From: [Mycobacterium] stephanolepidis
GTDB lineage: Bacteria; Actinomycetota; Actinomycetes; Mycobacteriales; Mycobacteriaceae
DNA length: 64,000 nucleotides
Direction of reading: 5' to 3'
Assembly: GCF_002356335.1 (NCBI RefSeq)
Contig: NZ_AP018165.1
Span: 1,798,001 to 1,862,000, forward strand
This document shows positions 8,132 through 16,306 of the stretch, one piece after another. Each line of letters starts with the position of its first letter. The first letter of the stretch is position 1. The notes under the pieces are model-generated. The model was given only the letters and a program-made list of their open reading frames with translations, was not told the DNA's origin and ran no database searches. The position numbers and the translations under genes were made by a program.

Positions 8132-8500
8132 TTACCGGCCGTGAGGTCCAAAACGAGTGGTGTTGTTAGCTTCGGTCGAATGGTAACCGCGGCGTAGAGC
8201 GACGAAAAGCGCCTTCATTTCTTCGACTTGGTCGATATGTGACTGGAACGAGCTGGCCGCGCTGTTCTTGCCGCCCGCGGCCTTGGCTTGAAATGCTTGC
8301 GCGAGCGTCGCCCCGGAGCCGAGGTGTCCTTCGGCGAATCCCAGCTGATACGTGCTGAGGTCGCTAGCATCCCGGAAAAGATCACCGAGCGCCTGGATGT
8401 ACTCATCACATGCCGCGAGGATCTTGTCGATGGCGCCATCTTCCAAATGCAAGACGAGACTGCCGTTCTTCGCGTTCTCGGTCAGCTGGTCGATGGACAT
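8132..8500 (-). CDS. Small ESX-type helical protein with a YxxxE secretion motif
   Basis: A 122-residue all-helical protein, similar in size to EspC/WXG100-like ESX substrates. Two long helices are joined near LGFAEGHLGSG, and the second helix ends in YHSTE, which matches the YxxxD/E export signal of type VII substrates. A GAGGGGG site precedes the ATG. It is first in a four-gene minus-strand operon with the DUF3558 lipoprotein, the EspB-like protein and the DUF2235 protein. It most likely forms a heterodimer with the EspB-like partner and carries the export signal for the pair. Family and partnership are inferred from shape and position. Confidence 0.65.
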   Translation of the reverse strand: MSIDQLTENAKNGSLVLHLEDGAIDKILAACDEYIQALGDLFRDASDLSTYQLGFAEGHLGSGATLAQAFQAKAAGGKNSAASSFQSHIDQVEEMKALFVALRRGYHSTEANNTTRFGPHGR

Positions 8501-8613
8501 CGAGCCCCCTCAGGTCATGGCCGGATTTGGCCAGGTCAGGTTCATCGTATGTGTATAGGACGTCGATCGTTCCGGATCGGTTCCATCGAATTTCGGCGAG
8601 TATGCCAACTCGA

Positions 8614-9684
8614 CTACCCACCCCAGCGTCTGCGCACTCCGGTGTATCGCCAGCCCAGCGCGGCCAACGCCCACGTCACGATGAACAACGCCACGATCAC
8701 ATAACCCATCGCGGCCAGATCCAGTCCGCCCACCGCAGCCAGCGGACCCGTCGTGATGTTCAGCTTCTCGGTGAGAATCGAAATGATCTCCTGCGATCCG
8801 ATCAGCACGGCCACCGTCACCGACAACCCGGTAATCACCAGGTTGTAGTAGATCTTGCGTGCGGGCTCTTGGAACGCCCAGTCATAGGCGAAGTTCATCA
8901 GCGACCCATCGAGCGAATCGAACAGTGACATCCCGGCACTGAACAGAATGGGCAGTACCAAGATGGCGTACCAGGGCAGCCCGGTCACCGCGGCCCCGCC
9001 GGCGATCACCAGCAGTGACACCTCGGTCACCGTGTCGAAGCCCAACCCGAACAACAGGCCCACCGGATACATCTGCCAGGGCTTGCGGATCGCCGCCATC
9101 AGGGGCCCGAAAAGCCGGTTCAACCCACCGCGATTGGACAGCTCGCGCTCCAACGCTGCCTCGTCGACCTCGCCGCCGCGCATCCGCTGGGCAATCCGGT
9201 AGATCCCGATCAGCGACGCCAGGTTGAGCAACCCGATCAACAACAAGAACGTTCCGGACACCGCCGTCCCGAACACACCCGTCCACTGCTGCAGTGACGA
9301 GTTTTCGTCGGAAACATTGGCCGCCAACGTCTTAACGCCGAGCGCCAGCAGCCCGACCATGATGAACACGATCGACGAATGTCCCAGCGAGAACCAGAAA
9401 CCCACCGACATCGGGCGCCTGCCATCGGCTACCAGCTTGTGGGTGGTGTTGTCGATCGCCGCGATGTGGTCGGCGTCAAAGGCATGCCTCATGCCCAGCG
9501 TGTACGCCGTGACACCCAGCCCCACCCCGAACACGCTGCCCTGCACCGTGAAATGAGCGGGTGCAACGAGGAAGAGCAGCATGCCCCAGCCCAGGACGTG
9601 CAGGGCGCCTACCGCAACACTCATTCCGATGACGCTGCGCCTCTGACCCTCGTCCAAACGACGCCACGCGGTGAGAATCTGCAC
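8614..9684 (-). CDS. Nickel/cobalt permease, NiCoT (HoxN/NixA) family
   Basis: Integral-membrane transporter of 356 residues with about eight hydrophobic segments, normal for NiCoT. The family signature RHAFDADHIAAIDN (residues 66-79; His-rich helix II metal motif) is intact, as are the LGHSSIVF and LFGLGFDTVTE motifs. It takes up Ni2+ and/or Co2+. It follows the DUF2236 gene by 10 bases on the same strand and stands divergent from cobD. Since cobD acts in cobalamin synthesis, cobalt is a likely substrate, but Ni2+ for urease or hydrogenase cannot be excluded. Confidence 0.9.
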   Translation of the reverse strand: MQILTAWRRLDEGQRRSVIGMSVAVGALHVLGWGMLLFLVAPAHFTVQGSVFGVGLGVTAYTLGMRHAFDADHIAAIDNTTHKLVADGRRPMSVGFWFSLGHSSIVFIMVGLLALGVKTLAANVSDENSSLQQWTGVFGTAVSGTFLLLIGLLNLASLIGIYRIAQRMRGGEVDEAALERELSNRGGLNRLFGPLMAAIRKPWQMYPVGLLFGLGFDTVTEVSLLVIAGGAAVTGLPWYAILVLPILFSAGMSLFDSLDGSLMNFAYDWAFQEPARKIYYNLVITGLSVTVAVLIGSQEIISILTEKLNITTGPLAAVGGLDLAAMGYVIVALFIVTWALAALGWRYTGVRRRWGG

Positions 9685-9694
9685 GTCTGCGAGC

Positions 9695-10507
9695 CTAGAC
9701 GACCTGCTTACCCATCCGCTCGCGCAATCGCATGTCCCAGATGAGCACGGAGTAGGACAACGTCCACAGCTGCGCGGGCACCATCCGATCGGCGATCCGC
9801 AGCGCGCTCAGCAGCGCATCAAACCGGCGCTGGTCGCGATCCGACCACGGAACCTGTAACAACTCCCGGAACTGCTGCGGCAGAAACCCTTTGGTGGCAA
9901 ACAGATTGAACCTCCCCGCCGCCCGCAGCGGCCAGGGCAGCATCTTGAACGACGCGACACCCAGCAGATGCTCGCGCACCGGCTCATCGATACGCAGCTC
10001 GTCGAGGGAGCGTTTCCAGTAGTCGTTGAACGCATCCCGATCCGGCGGCCACTGCTCGGGACGCACCTGCAAGGCCGTACCGATCCGTGCGCCGTCGCGA
10101 TAGATCTCGTCGGCTGTCTCGTCATCGAGGGGACCGTGTAGCGACTCGTAGGCCTGCACGTAGTACTGGTACAGACACGCCGCCACCCACAGTTGCAGAC
10201 CAGGATCGAAGGCGTTGTACTTCACCGGGCTGGTAGACGTCGAACGCACTCGCCGGTGCACCGCGTCGACACCGCGCTTCATCACCGCGCGGTCCTGCTG
10301 GCTGCCCATCGTCGCGACGGCCAGAAACATCCCGGTGGTCCGCGCCCGTTTGAACGGATGCTTGTAGACGTTACCGCTGTCGACGGGGCTCTCCAGCACT
10401 CCGTATCCGACACCAGGATGTGCGAGCTGCATGATCACGTTCGAGGCAGGCAACAGCAGCGACGCGGGATTCACCAGGTCCACAAGCCTGGCAGGCGAGT
10501 GCTTCAT
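9695..10507 (-). CDS. DUF2236 (MpaB-type oxygenase-like) protein
   Basis: A 270-residue protein of the DUF2236/MpaB-like family, which includes fungal MpaB and latex-clearing protein Lcp, haem-dependent oxygenases. Seen here: early [43 protein letters not shown] and [15 protein letters not shown]. The ATG at 10507 is preferred over an upstream in-frame start at 10567, because the longer version would overlap the divergent cobD start. A TAGAAT -10 lies 10 bases upstream. The substrate is unknown. It is probably co-transcribed with the Ni/Co permease. Confidence 0.78.
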   Translation of the reverse strand: MKHSPARLVDLVNPASLLLPASNVIMQLAHPGVGYGVLESPVDSGNVYKHPFKRARTTGMFLAVATMGSQQDRAVMKRGVDAVHRRVRSTSTSPVKYNAFDPGLQLWVAACLYQYYVQAYESLHGPLDDETADEIYRDGARIGTALQVRPEQWPPDRDAFNDYWKRSLDELRIDEPVREHLLGVASFKMLPWPLRAAGRFNLFATKGFLPQQFRELLQVPWSDRDQRRFDALLSALRIADRMVPAQLWTLSYSVLIWDMRLRERMGKQVV

Positions 10508-10517
10508 TGCACAGCAA

Positions 10518-10529
10518 ATTCTATAGGGT
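10518..10529. promoter_or_regulatory. Back-to-back -10 boxes for cobD and the DUF2236 gene
   Basis: On the plus strand TAGGGT (10524-10529) ends 6 bases before the cobD GTG, fitting a leaderless transcript. On the minus strand TAGAAT (complement of 10518-10523) lies 10 bases from the DUF2236 ATG. The two -10 boxes abut, so the divergent genes probably share one promoter region of under 30 bases between start codons. Confidence 0.5.
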
Positions 10530-10535
10530 GTTCGC

Positions 10536-11480
10536 GTGTCGCGCCGAGGATTTCGCGCCGCGGGCATAGCCCTCGGCTACGCCCTGGACCTGCGCTTTGG
10601 CGACCCACAGCGGTTTCACCCGGTCGCCGGTTTCGGGCAAGCCGCCGCGGCGCTGGAGTCGCACACCTACCGGGACACCAAGCTCGCCGGTGCGGCCCAC
10701 ACCACCGCGCTGCTGACCGCTGTCACCGTCGCCGGGTGGGCCGCCGAACGTGCGGCACGCCGCTCCGCGACGGCCACTGTCGTCGTGACCGCCGTCGCGA
10801 CGTGGGCCACGCTCGGCGGGACCTCCCTGGTTAGAGTCGGTGCCCGGATGTCGGACCACCTGTATGACGACGACATCGACGGCGCACGCGCGCTGCTGCC
10901 ATCCCTGTGCGGCCGGGACCCGAGCCTGCTCGACGTCGACGGTATCGCTCGCGCCACCGTGGAATCCTTGGCCGAGAACACGTCCGACGCTCACACCGGC
11001 CCATTGGTATGGGCAGCCCTCGCCGGAGTGCCCGGAGTGCTGGCCTACCGCGCGGCCAACACCCTGGACGCGATGATCGGCCACAAGTCGGCCCGATACC
11101 TACGATTCGGCTGGGCGGCAGCGAGGTTGGACGACGTGGTCAACCTGCTCCCGGCCAGGGTCACCGCGCTCGCCACAGCGATCGTGGCCCCCTTTCTCGG
11201 GGGCTCAGCGGTCGCCGCGCTGCGCGTCTGCCTGCGCGACGGGCATCGCCACCCCAGTCCCAACGCCGGCGTCGCCGAGGCGGCATTCGCCGGTGCTCTC
11301 GGTGTACGTCTGGGCGGCCCGGTTCGGTATCCGTATGGCGAGGAGGTCCGTCCCACCTTGGGGCGCGGCGCCGCACCCAGGGTGGGGGATGTGTATGAGG
11401 CAGCTCGGCTTTCGCGCGCCGTCCAGCACCTAACGGCTGTTATCGCGGTGCTTGTGGCGCTACGTCAGCGCCGTCCGTAA
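10536..11480 (+). CDS. cobD: Cobalamin biosynthesis protein CobD/CbiB
   Basis: Adenosylcobinamide-phosphate synthase of the inner membrane, 314 residues; joins the aminopropanol arm to adenosylcobyric acid. Recognised from [17 protein letters not shown] at the N-terminus, [34 protein letters not shown] and [18 protein letters not shown], all CbiB hallmarks, with several hydrophobic segments. Start: GTG at 10536, 6 bases after a TAGGGT box. Ortholog by synteny of Rv2236c. The end overlaps the convergent SURF1 gene by 16 bases. Confidence 0.93.
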   Translation: MSRRGFRAAGIALGYALDLRFGDPQRFHPVAGFGQAAAALESHTYRDTKLAGAAHTTALLTAVTVAGWAAERAARRSATATVVVTAVATWATLGGTSLVRVGARMSDHLYDDDIDGARALLPSLCGRDPSLLDVDGIARATVESLAENTSDAHTGPLVWAALAGVPGVLAYRAANTLDAMIGHKSARYLRFGWAAARLDDVVNLLPARVTALATAIVAPFLGGSAVAALRVCLRDGHRHPSPNAGVAEAAFAGALGVRLGGPVRYPYGEEVRPTLGRGAAPRVGDVYEAARLSRAVQHLTAVIAVLVALRQRRP

Positions 11481-12280
11481 CGGTCGGCCAACCGCTCCTC
11501 GGCAGTCTTCGGCACCCCGGGCTTCGCGGCCTTCACCGCAGCGGCGGCAGCGCGGCGCTGCTTGATTTCGGAGAACACGAAGTACCCCAATCCGATTGGC
11601 GCCAGAATCCCGAATGCGATCCACTGAATGCCGTACGACAGGAACGGTCCGGCGTCCAGCTGCGGCAGGGGGATTGCCCCCAAGCCGCCCGGTTGATTCT
11701 CCGAGAGCTGCAGATACGGCCCCGCAAGCGGAGTCTTCAGCAGCGTCGCGACCTGCCCGGGAACGATCGAATACACCTGGTATTCACCGTTTTCCAGGAA
11801 CGGTGCCTTCTCCGACTGTTGTTCGGATTCCCGCAGCCGCGCGTTGATGGTCACCTGCCCGGTTGGAGCGGCGGGTACCGGTGGCGCGCTGGTGCCCTGC
11901 TCGGGACGCACATAGCCGCGATCCACCAGAATCGCGGGACCACCGTCGACCTGGAACACCGTCAGCGCTTCATAGGCCGGCTTGGCATCGATTACCCGCA
12001 GCCGGGCGAGCACTTGGCGGTCCGGCAGATAGTGACCGGTCGCCGTCACGCGACGCCATTCGGAGTCCTCGGGCATCGAATGGTCAGGCCGTAGCTCATC
12101 TTTCAGTGGCACCGGGTCGGCGCTCACCGAAAGGGCGATGCGGTTGTTCTCCCGCGAAGTCTTTGTGTTCTTGCCCAGCTGCCAGGGAGCCAACACCGTG
12201 AAGCACAGGTATGCGAAGGCGACGACCACCAGCGCCAGGGCAATCCATCCCGGGCGCAGCAGGAACGCGAGCCGTCGCAT
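11465..12280 (-). CDS. SURF1 family protein
   Basis: A 271-residue membrane protein of the SURF1 family, which helps assemble cytochrome c oxidase (haem a insertion). It has the family topology: one N-terminal and one C-terminal helix around a periplasmic domain. Motifs include APWQLGKN, WRRVTATGHY, ILVDRGYV and a YGIQWIAFG motif before the last helix. The ATG at 12280 overlaps the ptpA stop by one base (TGATG), so translation is probably coupled. Ortholog by synteny of Rv2235. Confidence 0.9.
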   Translation of the reverse strand: MRRLAFLLRPGWIALALVVVAFAYLCFTVLAPWQLGKNTKTSRENNRIALSVSADPVPLKDELRPDHSMPEDSEWRRVTATGHYLPDRQVLARLRVIDAKPAYEALTVFQVDGGPAILVDRGYVRPEQGTSAPPVPAAPTGQVTINARLRESEQQSEKAPFLENGEYQVYSIVPGQVATLLKTPLAGPYLQLSENQPGGLGAIPLPQLDAGPFLSYGIQWIAFGILAPIGLGYFVFSEIKQRRAAAAAVKAAKPGVPKTAEERLADRYGRR

Positions 12281-12768
12281 CAGCTGTTCTCTCGCTCCGC
12301 GAGTGTCTGGTCGACCCACTCGTGCAGGCCGGGCATCGCGGCCTCGATGACCGACAGCACGTCCACGAAATCCTCGCGGCCCCCGTAATACGGATCCTCG
12401 ACGTCCATGGCGGCCCGGCTGGCTCGTGGATCGAAAGACCGCAGCAGCCGCACTCGCTCGGGGTCGGCTCCCAGGTGCAGCAGCATCCGGGAGTGGTTGC
12501 GTGCCAGGGCGATGATGAGATCGGCGCTCAAATGATCGTCATCTACCTGGGCCGCGCGGTGATCCGTCGGATAGCCGTATTCGGCCAGCACGCTGGCCGC
12601 GCGTTCGTCGGCGGGCTGTCCGGCATGCCAGTCTCCGGTACCGGCGCTGCTGACGCGGACCCGATCGGCAAGACCACGCTCGGCGAGCTGGTGCGCCAGC
12701 ATCTTTTCGGCGATGGGGGAGCGGCAGATATTGCCGGTGCATACGAAGGTGACGTGAAACTCAGACAT
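12280..12768 (-). CDS. ptpA: Low-molecular-weight protein tyrosine phosphatase PtpA
   Basis: A 162-residue phosphatase with the CX5R P-loop at its start (C10-TGNICR-R16) and the general-acid loop DPYYGG (D125). Residues 127-128 (YY) match the tyrosines of M. tuberculosis PtpA that are phosphorylated by PtkA. In M. tuberculosis PtpA is secreted into macrophages and blocks phagosome acidification. No signal peptide, as in the known protein. The ATG at 12768 lies inside the end of the ptkA-like gene (8-base overlap), and the SURF1 gene follows directly. Length matches the family. Confidence 0.93.
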   Translation of the reverse strand: MSEFHVTFVCTGNICRSPIAEKMLAHQLAERGLADRVRVSSAGTGDWHAGQPADERAASVLAEYGYPTDHRAAQVDDDHLSADLIIALARNHSRMLLHLGADPERVRLLRSFDPRASRAAMDVEDPYYGGREDFVDVLSVIEAAMPGLHEWVDQTLAERENS

Positions 12769-13423
12769 GAAGTTCCTCACGCAATTCCTGCGGGGTGCCG
12801 ACGCGTCCGATGATCCATTCGGCAAGTTCGCCGGGATCGCCGTCGAAATCCGTTGCTCCATAGCCCCAGTCGACGACGACGGTGCCGATACCGTGGGCGG
12901 CCGCGCCCTCCACATCGTGCACCCGGTCGCCGACCATGACCACGCCGGTCGCCGGAACCTCATCCAGCTGGGACAGCGCGTGGGCGATCACATCGGCCTT
13001 GCTGGACCGCACGCCGTCCGGGCTCGCGCCCGCGATCACCTGGAAAAACTCGGCAAGGCCGAAATGCTCCAGGATGCGTGCCGCGATCGGCTCGGACTTA
13101 GACGTAGCCACCACCATGGGCACCCCGGCCTCGTGCAGGCCGGTCAGCACGTCGTGGATGCCGTCGAACATCTGGTTGACGGCCCATCCACGTTCGCCGT
13201 AGTCGGCGCGGTAGGCGGCAATCGCGTCGTCGGCGCGGTCGCCGAGCCCCATCGAGCCGAGGGTGATGTGCATGGGTGGTCCCACCACCCGCGACGCGAT
13301 ATCGCCGGTGGGTTCGGGGGCGCCGACTTGGCTGAGCGCGTGACGGAAACTGGAGACGATCCCCGGTGCAGAATCGGTCAAGGTGCCGTCGAGATCGAAG
13401 ATCACCAGCATCGGAGGAGCCAC
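12761..13423 (-). CDS. ptkA: HAD-superfamily protein, PtkA-like
   Basis: A 220-residue HAD-fold protein: motif I FDLDGTLTDS (D10, D12), motif II Thr/Ser in VATSKS, motif IV VGDRVHDVEGA. The sequence alone would suggest phosphoglycolate phosphatase, but the position directly before ptpA matches Rv2232, described as the tyrosine kinase PtkA that phosphorylates PtpA. M. tuberculosis PtkA has a long disordered N-terminal extension; here the protein begins at the HAD core. The GTG at 13423 is chosen because a TAATGT box ends 7 bases upstream. Kinase activity is taken from the ortholog; phosphatase activity is equally possible. Confidence 0.75.
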   Translation of the reverse strand: MAPPMLVIFDLDGTLTDSAPGIVSSFRHALSQVGAPEPTGDIASRVVGPPMHITLGSMGLGDRADDAIAAYRADYGERGWAVNQMFDGIHDVLTGLHEAGVPMVVATSKSEPIAARILEHFGLAEFFQVIAGASPDGVRSSKADVIAHALSQLDEVPATGVVMVGDRVHDVEGAAAHGIGTVVVDWGYGATDFDGDPGELAEWIIGRVGTPQELREELHV

Positions 13424-13429
13424 CCCCCC

Positions 13430-13436
13430 TACATTA
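13430..13436. promoter_or_regulatory. Overlapping divergent -10 boxes for ptkA-like gene and cobC
   Basis: The 7 bases read TACATTA. On the plus strand TACATT is a -10 box 11 bases before the cobC ATG. On the minus strand TAATGT is a -10 box with 7 bases to the GTG of the ptkA-like gene, a leaderless layout. The two boxes share five bases, so one polymerase would exclude the other. Confidence 0.5.
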
Positions 13437-13446
13437 GTGTCGAGAC

Positions 13447-14463
13447 ATGACTGGGCCGCGAAAGGGAGTGCGCTACCACGGCGACCAGGCGCTGACCCCC
13501 GGCGTCCTGGACTTCGCTGTGAACGTGCGCGCTGCCGCGCCGCCGCAGTGGCTGCGCGACCGCCTCGCCTCCCGGCTCGATGACCTGGGCGGCTACCCGC
13601 GCCGGGCCGATGAGGAGCGCGCCATCGCGGCGATCGCCGAACGACATGGCCGAACGGCCGACGAGGTTTTGCTGCTGGCCGGTGCCGCCGAGGGCTTCGC
13701 GATGCTGCCCCGGCTGAACCCGCGACGGGCCGCGGTGTTCGCGCCGGGCTTCACCGAACCGGAAGCAGTCCTTGCCGAGGCGGGTGTCCCCATCGACCAC
13801 GTGGTGTTGCCGCCACCATTCACTCTCGGGTCTCATCAGGCTCCCGCGGAGGCCGACCTGGTGGTCATCGGGAACCCCACCAACCCGACCTCGGTGCTGC
13901 ACCGCCGCGCTGATCTACTCGCGTTGGGTAGTCCCGGGCGGGCCCTCGTGGTCGACGAGGCCTTCATGGATGCTGTGCCCGGTGAGTCGGAGTCGTTGGC
14001 CGGACACCGACTGCCCGGGCTTGTTGTGCTGCGCAGCCTCACCAAGACGTGGGCGCTGGCGGGATTGCGTGCCGGCTACGCCATCGGTGATCCCGAGGTG
14101 CTGGGCAGGCTCGCGCATGGTCGTGCGCATTGGCCCTTGGGCACACTGCAACTCGAGGCTCTCTTCGCCTGCAATACCCCGGAAGCGATCGCACATGCCG
14201 CGCAGGACGCGCAGCGTCTTGTCGAGACGCGCCGTGAGCAGGCCGAGGCCCTGCGCGGCCTGGGGCTGACGGTCACCGATGCGTTCGCACCGTTCCTGCT
14301 GGTGGCTGTGCCCGATGCGGAATTGATGCGAAAAGGGCTGGCGGTCAATAACATCGCTGTCCGTCGTTGCGACACCTTTGTGGGGCTCGACGGAGATTAC
14401 CTGCGGGTGGCGGTGCGATCCGAGTGGCCGGAGCTGGTGCAAGCGATGAAGGAGATTCTGTAG
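13447..14463 (+). CDS. cobC: CobC-like PLP-dependent aminotransferase (Rv2231c family)
   Basis: A 338-residue fold-type I PLP enzyme related to L-threonine-O-3-phosphate decarboxylase (CobD of Salmonella), annotated CobC in mycobacteria. Seen: [12 protein letters not shown], the NPTNPTS loop, VVDEAF with the PLP-binding Asp, and the Schiff-base Lys K200 in [15 protein letters not shown]. It may supply (R)-1-aminopropan-2-ol phosphate for cobalamin or be a histidinol-phosphate aminotransferase-like enzyme. It heads an operon with Nif3, the zinc-ribbon protein and the RNase H/CobC enzyme; the next start overlaps its stop (TAGTG). Confidence 0.87.
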   Translation: MTGPRKGVRYHGDQALTPGVLDFAVNVRAAAPPQWLRDRLASRLDDLGGYPRRADEERAIAAIAERHGRTADEVLLLAGAAEGFAMLPRLNPRRAAVFAPGFTEPEAVLAEAGVPIDHVVLPPPFTLGSHQAPAEADLVVIGNPTNPTSVLHRRADLLALGSPGRALVVDEAFMDAVPGESESLAGHRLPGLVVLRSLTKTWALAGLRAGYAIGDPEVLGRLAHGRAHWPLGTLQLEALFACNTPEAIAHAAQDAQRLVETRREQAEALRGLGLTVTDAFAPFLLVAVPDAELMRKGLAVNNIAVRRCDTFVGLDGDYLRVAVRSEWPELVQAMKEIL

Positions 14464-15587
14464 TGGGTGTGCGGCTCGCGGACATCATCGGCGTGCTCGA
14501 TGCGGCGTATCCGCCCGCGCTCGCCGAATCCTGGGATTCGGTGGGTTTGGTCTGTGGTGATCCAGACCAACAGATCGACGCGGTGACCGTGGCCGTTGAT
14601 GCGACGGCATCGGTACTCGACGAGATGGACAACACCGGTTCACATCTGCTGTTGGCGCACCATCCGCTGCTACTGCGCGGTGTGGACACAGTGGCAGCCA
14701 GCACCCCCAAGGGCGCGTTGATTCATCGCCTCATCCGTTCCGGCGGTGCATTGTTCACCGCGCACACCAATGCCGACTCGGCGAACCCCGGTGTGTCCGA
14801 CGCGCTTGCCGAAGCCCTGGAGCTGACGGTGACCTCGGTGCTGGCGCCGCAGTTCGCCGACTACGACAAATGGGTGGTGTTCGTGCCGACGGAGTCCGTG
14901 GATACGGTGCGCCGTGCCATGTTCGACGCGGGTGCCGGGCATATCGGTGCCTACTCCGACTGCTCCTGGCGCGTCACCGGCACCGGCCAGTTCCGGCCGT
15001 TGGATGGTTCGGACCCCACCATCGGTGCCCATGGCGTCGTCGAGCAGGTTGTCGAGGACAGAGTGGAAATGGTGGCTCCGTCCCGGCTGCGCTGCGCCCT
15101 GTTCGCGGCGATCCACGCCGCGCACCCCTACGAGGTGCCGGCCATCGACGTGCTGCCCATGGCACCGGCCCCGGCGGGCACCGGTTTGGGGCGCGTGGGT
15201 GTGCTCGCCGAACCAGAATCCTTACGCGACTTTGTATCCCGTGTGGGTGCCGCTCTGCCGGAAACCGTGTGGGGAACCCGCGCCGCCGGGGATCCGGACG
15301 CGTTGATCAAGACCGTCGCCGTCTGTGGTGGCGCCGGCGATTCGTTACTGAGCGCCGCCATCGGATCCGGGGTGGACGCCTACCTCACCGCGGATCTGCG
15401 GCACCATCCCGCAGATGAGCACGTACGGGCAAGTAGCGTTGCACTCGTCGACGTGGCGCATTGGGCCAGTGAATTTCCGTGGTGCGCCCAGGCGGCGCGG
15501 GTGCTCGACACGGAATTCGGGAAGAAGTTGACGACCAAGATCTCACCGATACGCACCGACCCGTGGACATTAGGAGTTAAGGCATGA
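14463..15587 (+). CDS. Nif3-like dinuclear metal centre protein
   Basis: A 374-residue Nif3/YbgI (GTP cyclohydrolase I type 2-like) protein. Metal-binding motifs are present: [19 protein letters not shown] and the late VDVAHWASE with its His/Glu. The extra length against the 250-residue core is the inserted PII-like domain ([13 protein letters not shown]), normal in actinobacteria. The start is the GTG at 14463, overlapping the cobC stop; an upstream in-frame ATG at 14367 would lie inside cobC. Function unknown. Ortholog of Rv2230c. Confidence 0.88.
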   Translation: MGVRLADIIGVLDAAYPPALAESWDSVGLVCGDPDQQIDAVTVAVDATASVLDEMDNTGSHLLLAHHPLLLRGVDTVAASTPKGALIHRLIRSGGALFTAHTNADSANPGVSDALAEALELTVTSVLAPQFADYDKWVVFVPTESVDTVRRAMFDAGAGHIGAYSDCSWRVTGTGQFRPLDGSDPTIGAHGVVEQVVEDRVEMVAPSRLRCALFAAIHAAHPYEVPAIDVLPMAPAPAGTGLGRVGVLAEPESLRDFVSRVGAALPETVWGTRAAGDPDALIKTVAVCGGAGDSLLSAAIGSGVDAYLTADLRHHPADEHVRASSVALVDVAHWASEFPWCAQAARVLDTEFGKKLTTKISPIRTDPWTLGVKA

Positions 15588-16306
15588 AAGCCAATCCGGC
15601 ACAACAACGTCTGCTGGTAGACCTGGCATCGGTGGATGCAGAATTGACGCGCATCGCGCACCGGCGGGCGAATCCGCCGGAACGGCAGGAACACGGAGAA
15701 TTGCAGGCGCAACAACGGACAATCCTCGACGAGGTGGGCGCGCTCGGCATCGCCTTGGAGGACCTGGATGTACAGGTGGCCAAGCTGGATGCCGAGGTCA
15801 CTGCCGTCCGTCAGCGGGAGGACCGTGACCGCTCCCTGCTGGCCTCGGGCAGTGTGAACCCGAAGGAACTCACCGATATTCAGCACGAGCTCGACACCCT
15901 TGAGCGTCGTCAGTCCAGCCTGGAGGACTCGGAGCTGGAATTGATGGAGCGCCGTGAGGAGCTGCAGGCCCAACAGATTTCGGCGCAGGCCAATGCCGAC
16001 AAGCTCGCGGACAGGGTGGCGGAGATCGAACGCATCCAGCGTGCGGTTGCCATCGACACCGACGCCGAGGAGAACCAGATCAGGCAGCGTCGGGACGGCC
16101 TGTCGTCCTCCATCGACGGGCCGCTGCTGGAAACCTATGAACGGCAGCGCCGTTCGGGGGGTGCGGGAGCGGGGCTGTTGCAGGGCAACAAGTGCGGTGC
16201 GTGCCGTATCGAGTTGGACCGCGGTGAGCTGGCCCGAATCTCCGCCGCCGATGTCGACGAGGTACTGCGGTGCTCCGAATGCAGCGCGATCCTGGTGCGC
16301 CCGTGA
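15584..16306 (+). CDS. Coiled-coil protein with C4 zinc ribbon (Rv2229c family)
   Basis: A 240-residue protein: residues 1-175 form a long antiparallel coiled coil rich in Glu, Gln, Arg and Leu; residues 195-235 form a C4 zinc ribbon with knuckles CGACR and CSECS. It overlaps the Nif3 stop by 4 bases (ATGA). The family (DUF164/zf-RING_7) resembles tethering or nucleic-acid-binding coiled coils, but the cellular role is not established. Conserved linkage with Nif3 and RNase H/CobC suggests a shared job, perhaps in nucleotide or cofactor metabolism. Confidence 0.88.
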   Translation: MKANPAQQRLLVDLASVDAELTRIAHRRANPPERQEHGELQAQQRTILDEVGALGIALEDLDVQVAKLDAEVTAVRQREDRDRSLLASGSVNPKELTDIQHELDTLERRQSSLEDSELELMERREELQAQQISAQANADKLADRVAEIERIQRAVAIDTDAEENQIRQRRDGLSSSIDGPLLETYERQRRSGGAGAGLLQGNKCGACRIELDRGELARISAADVDEVLRCSECSAILVRP

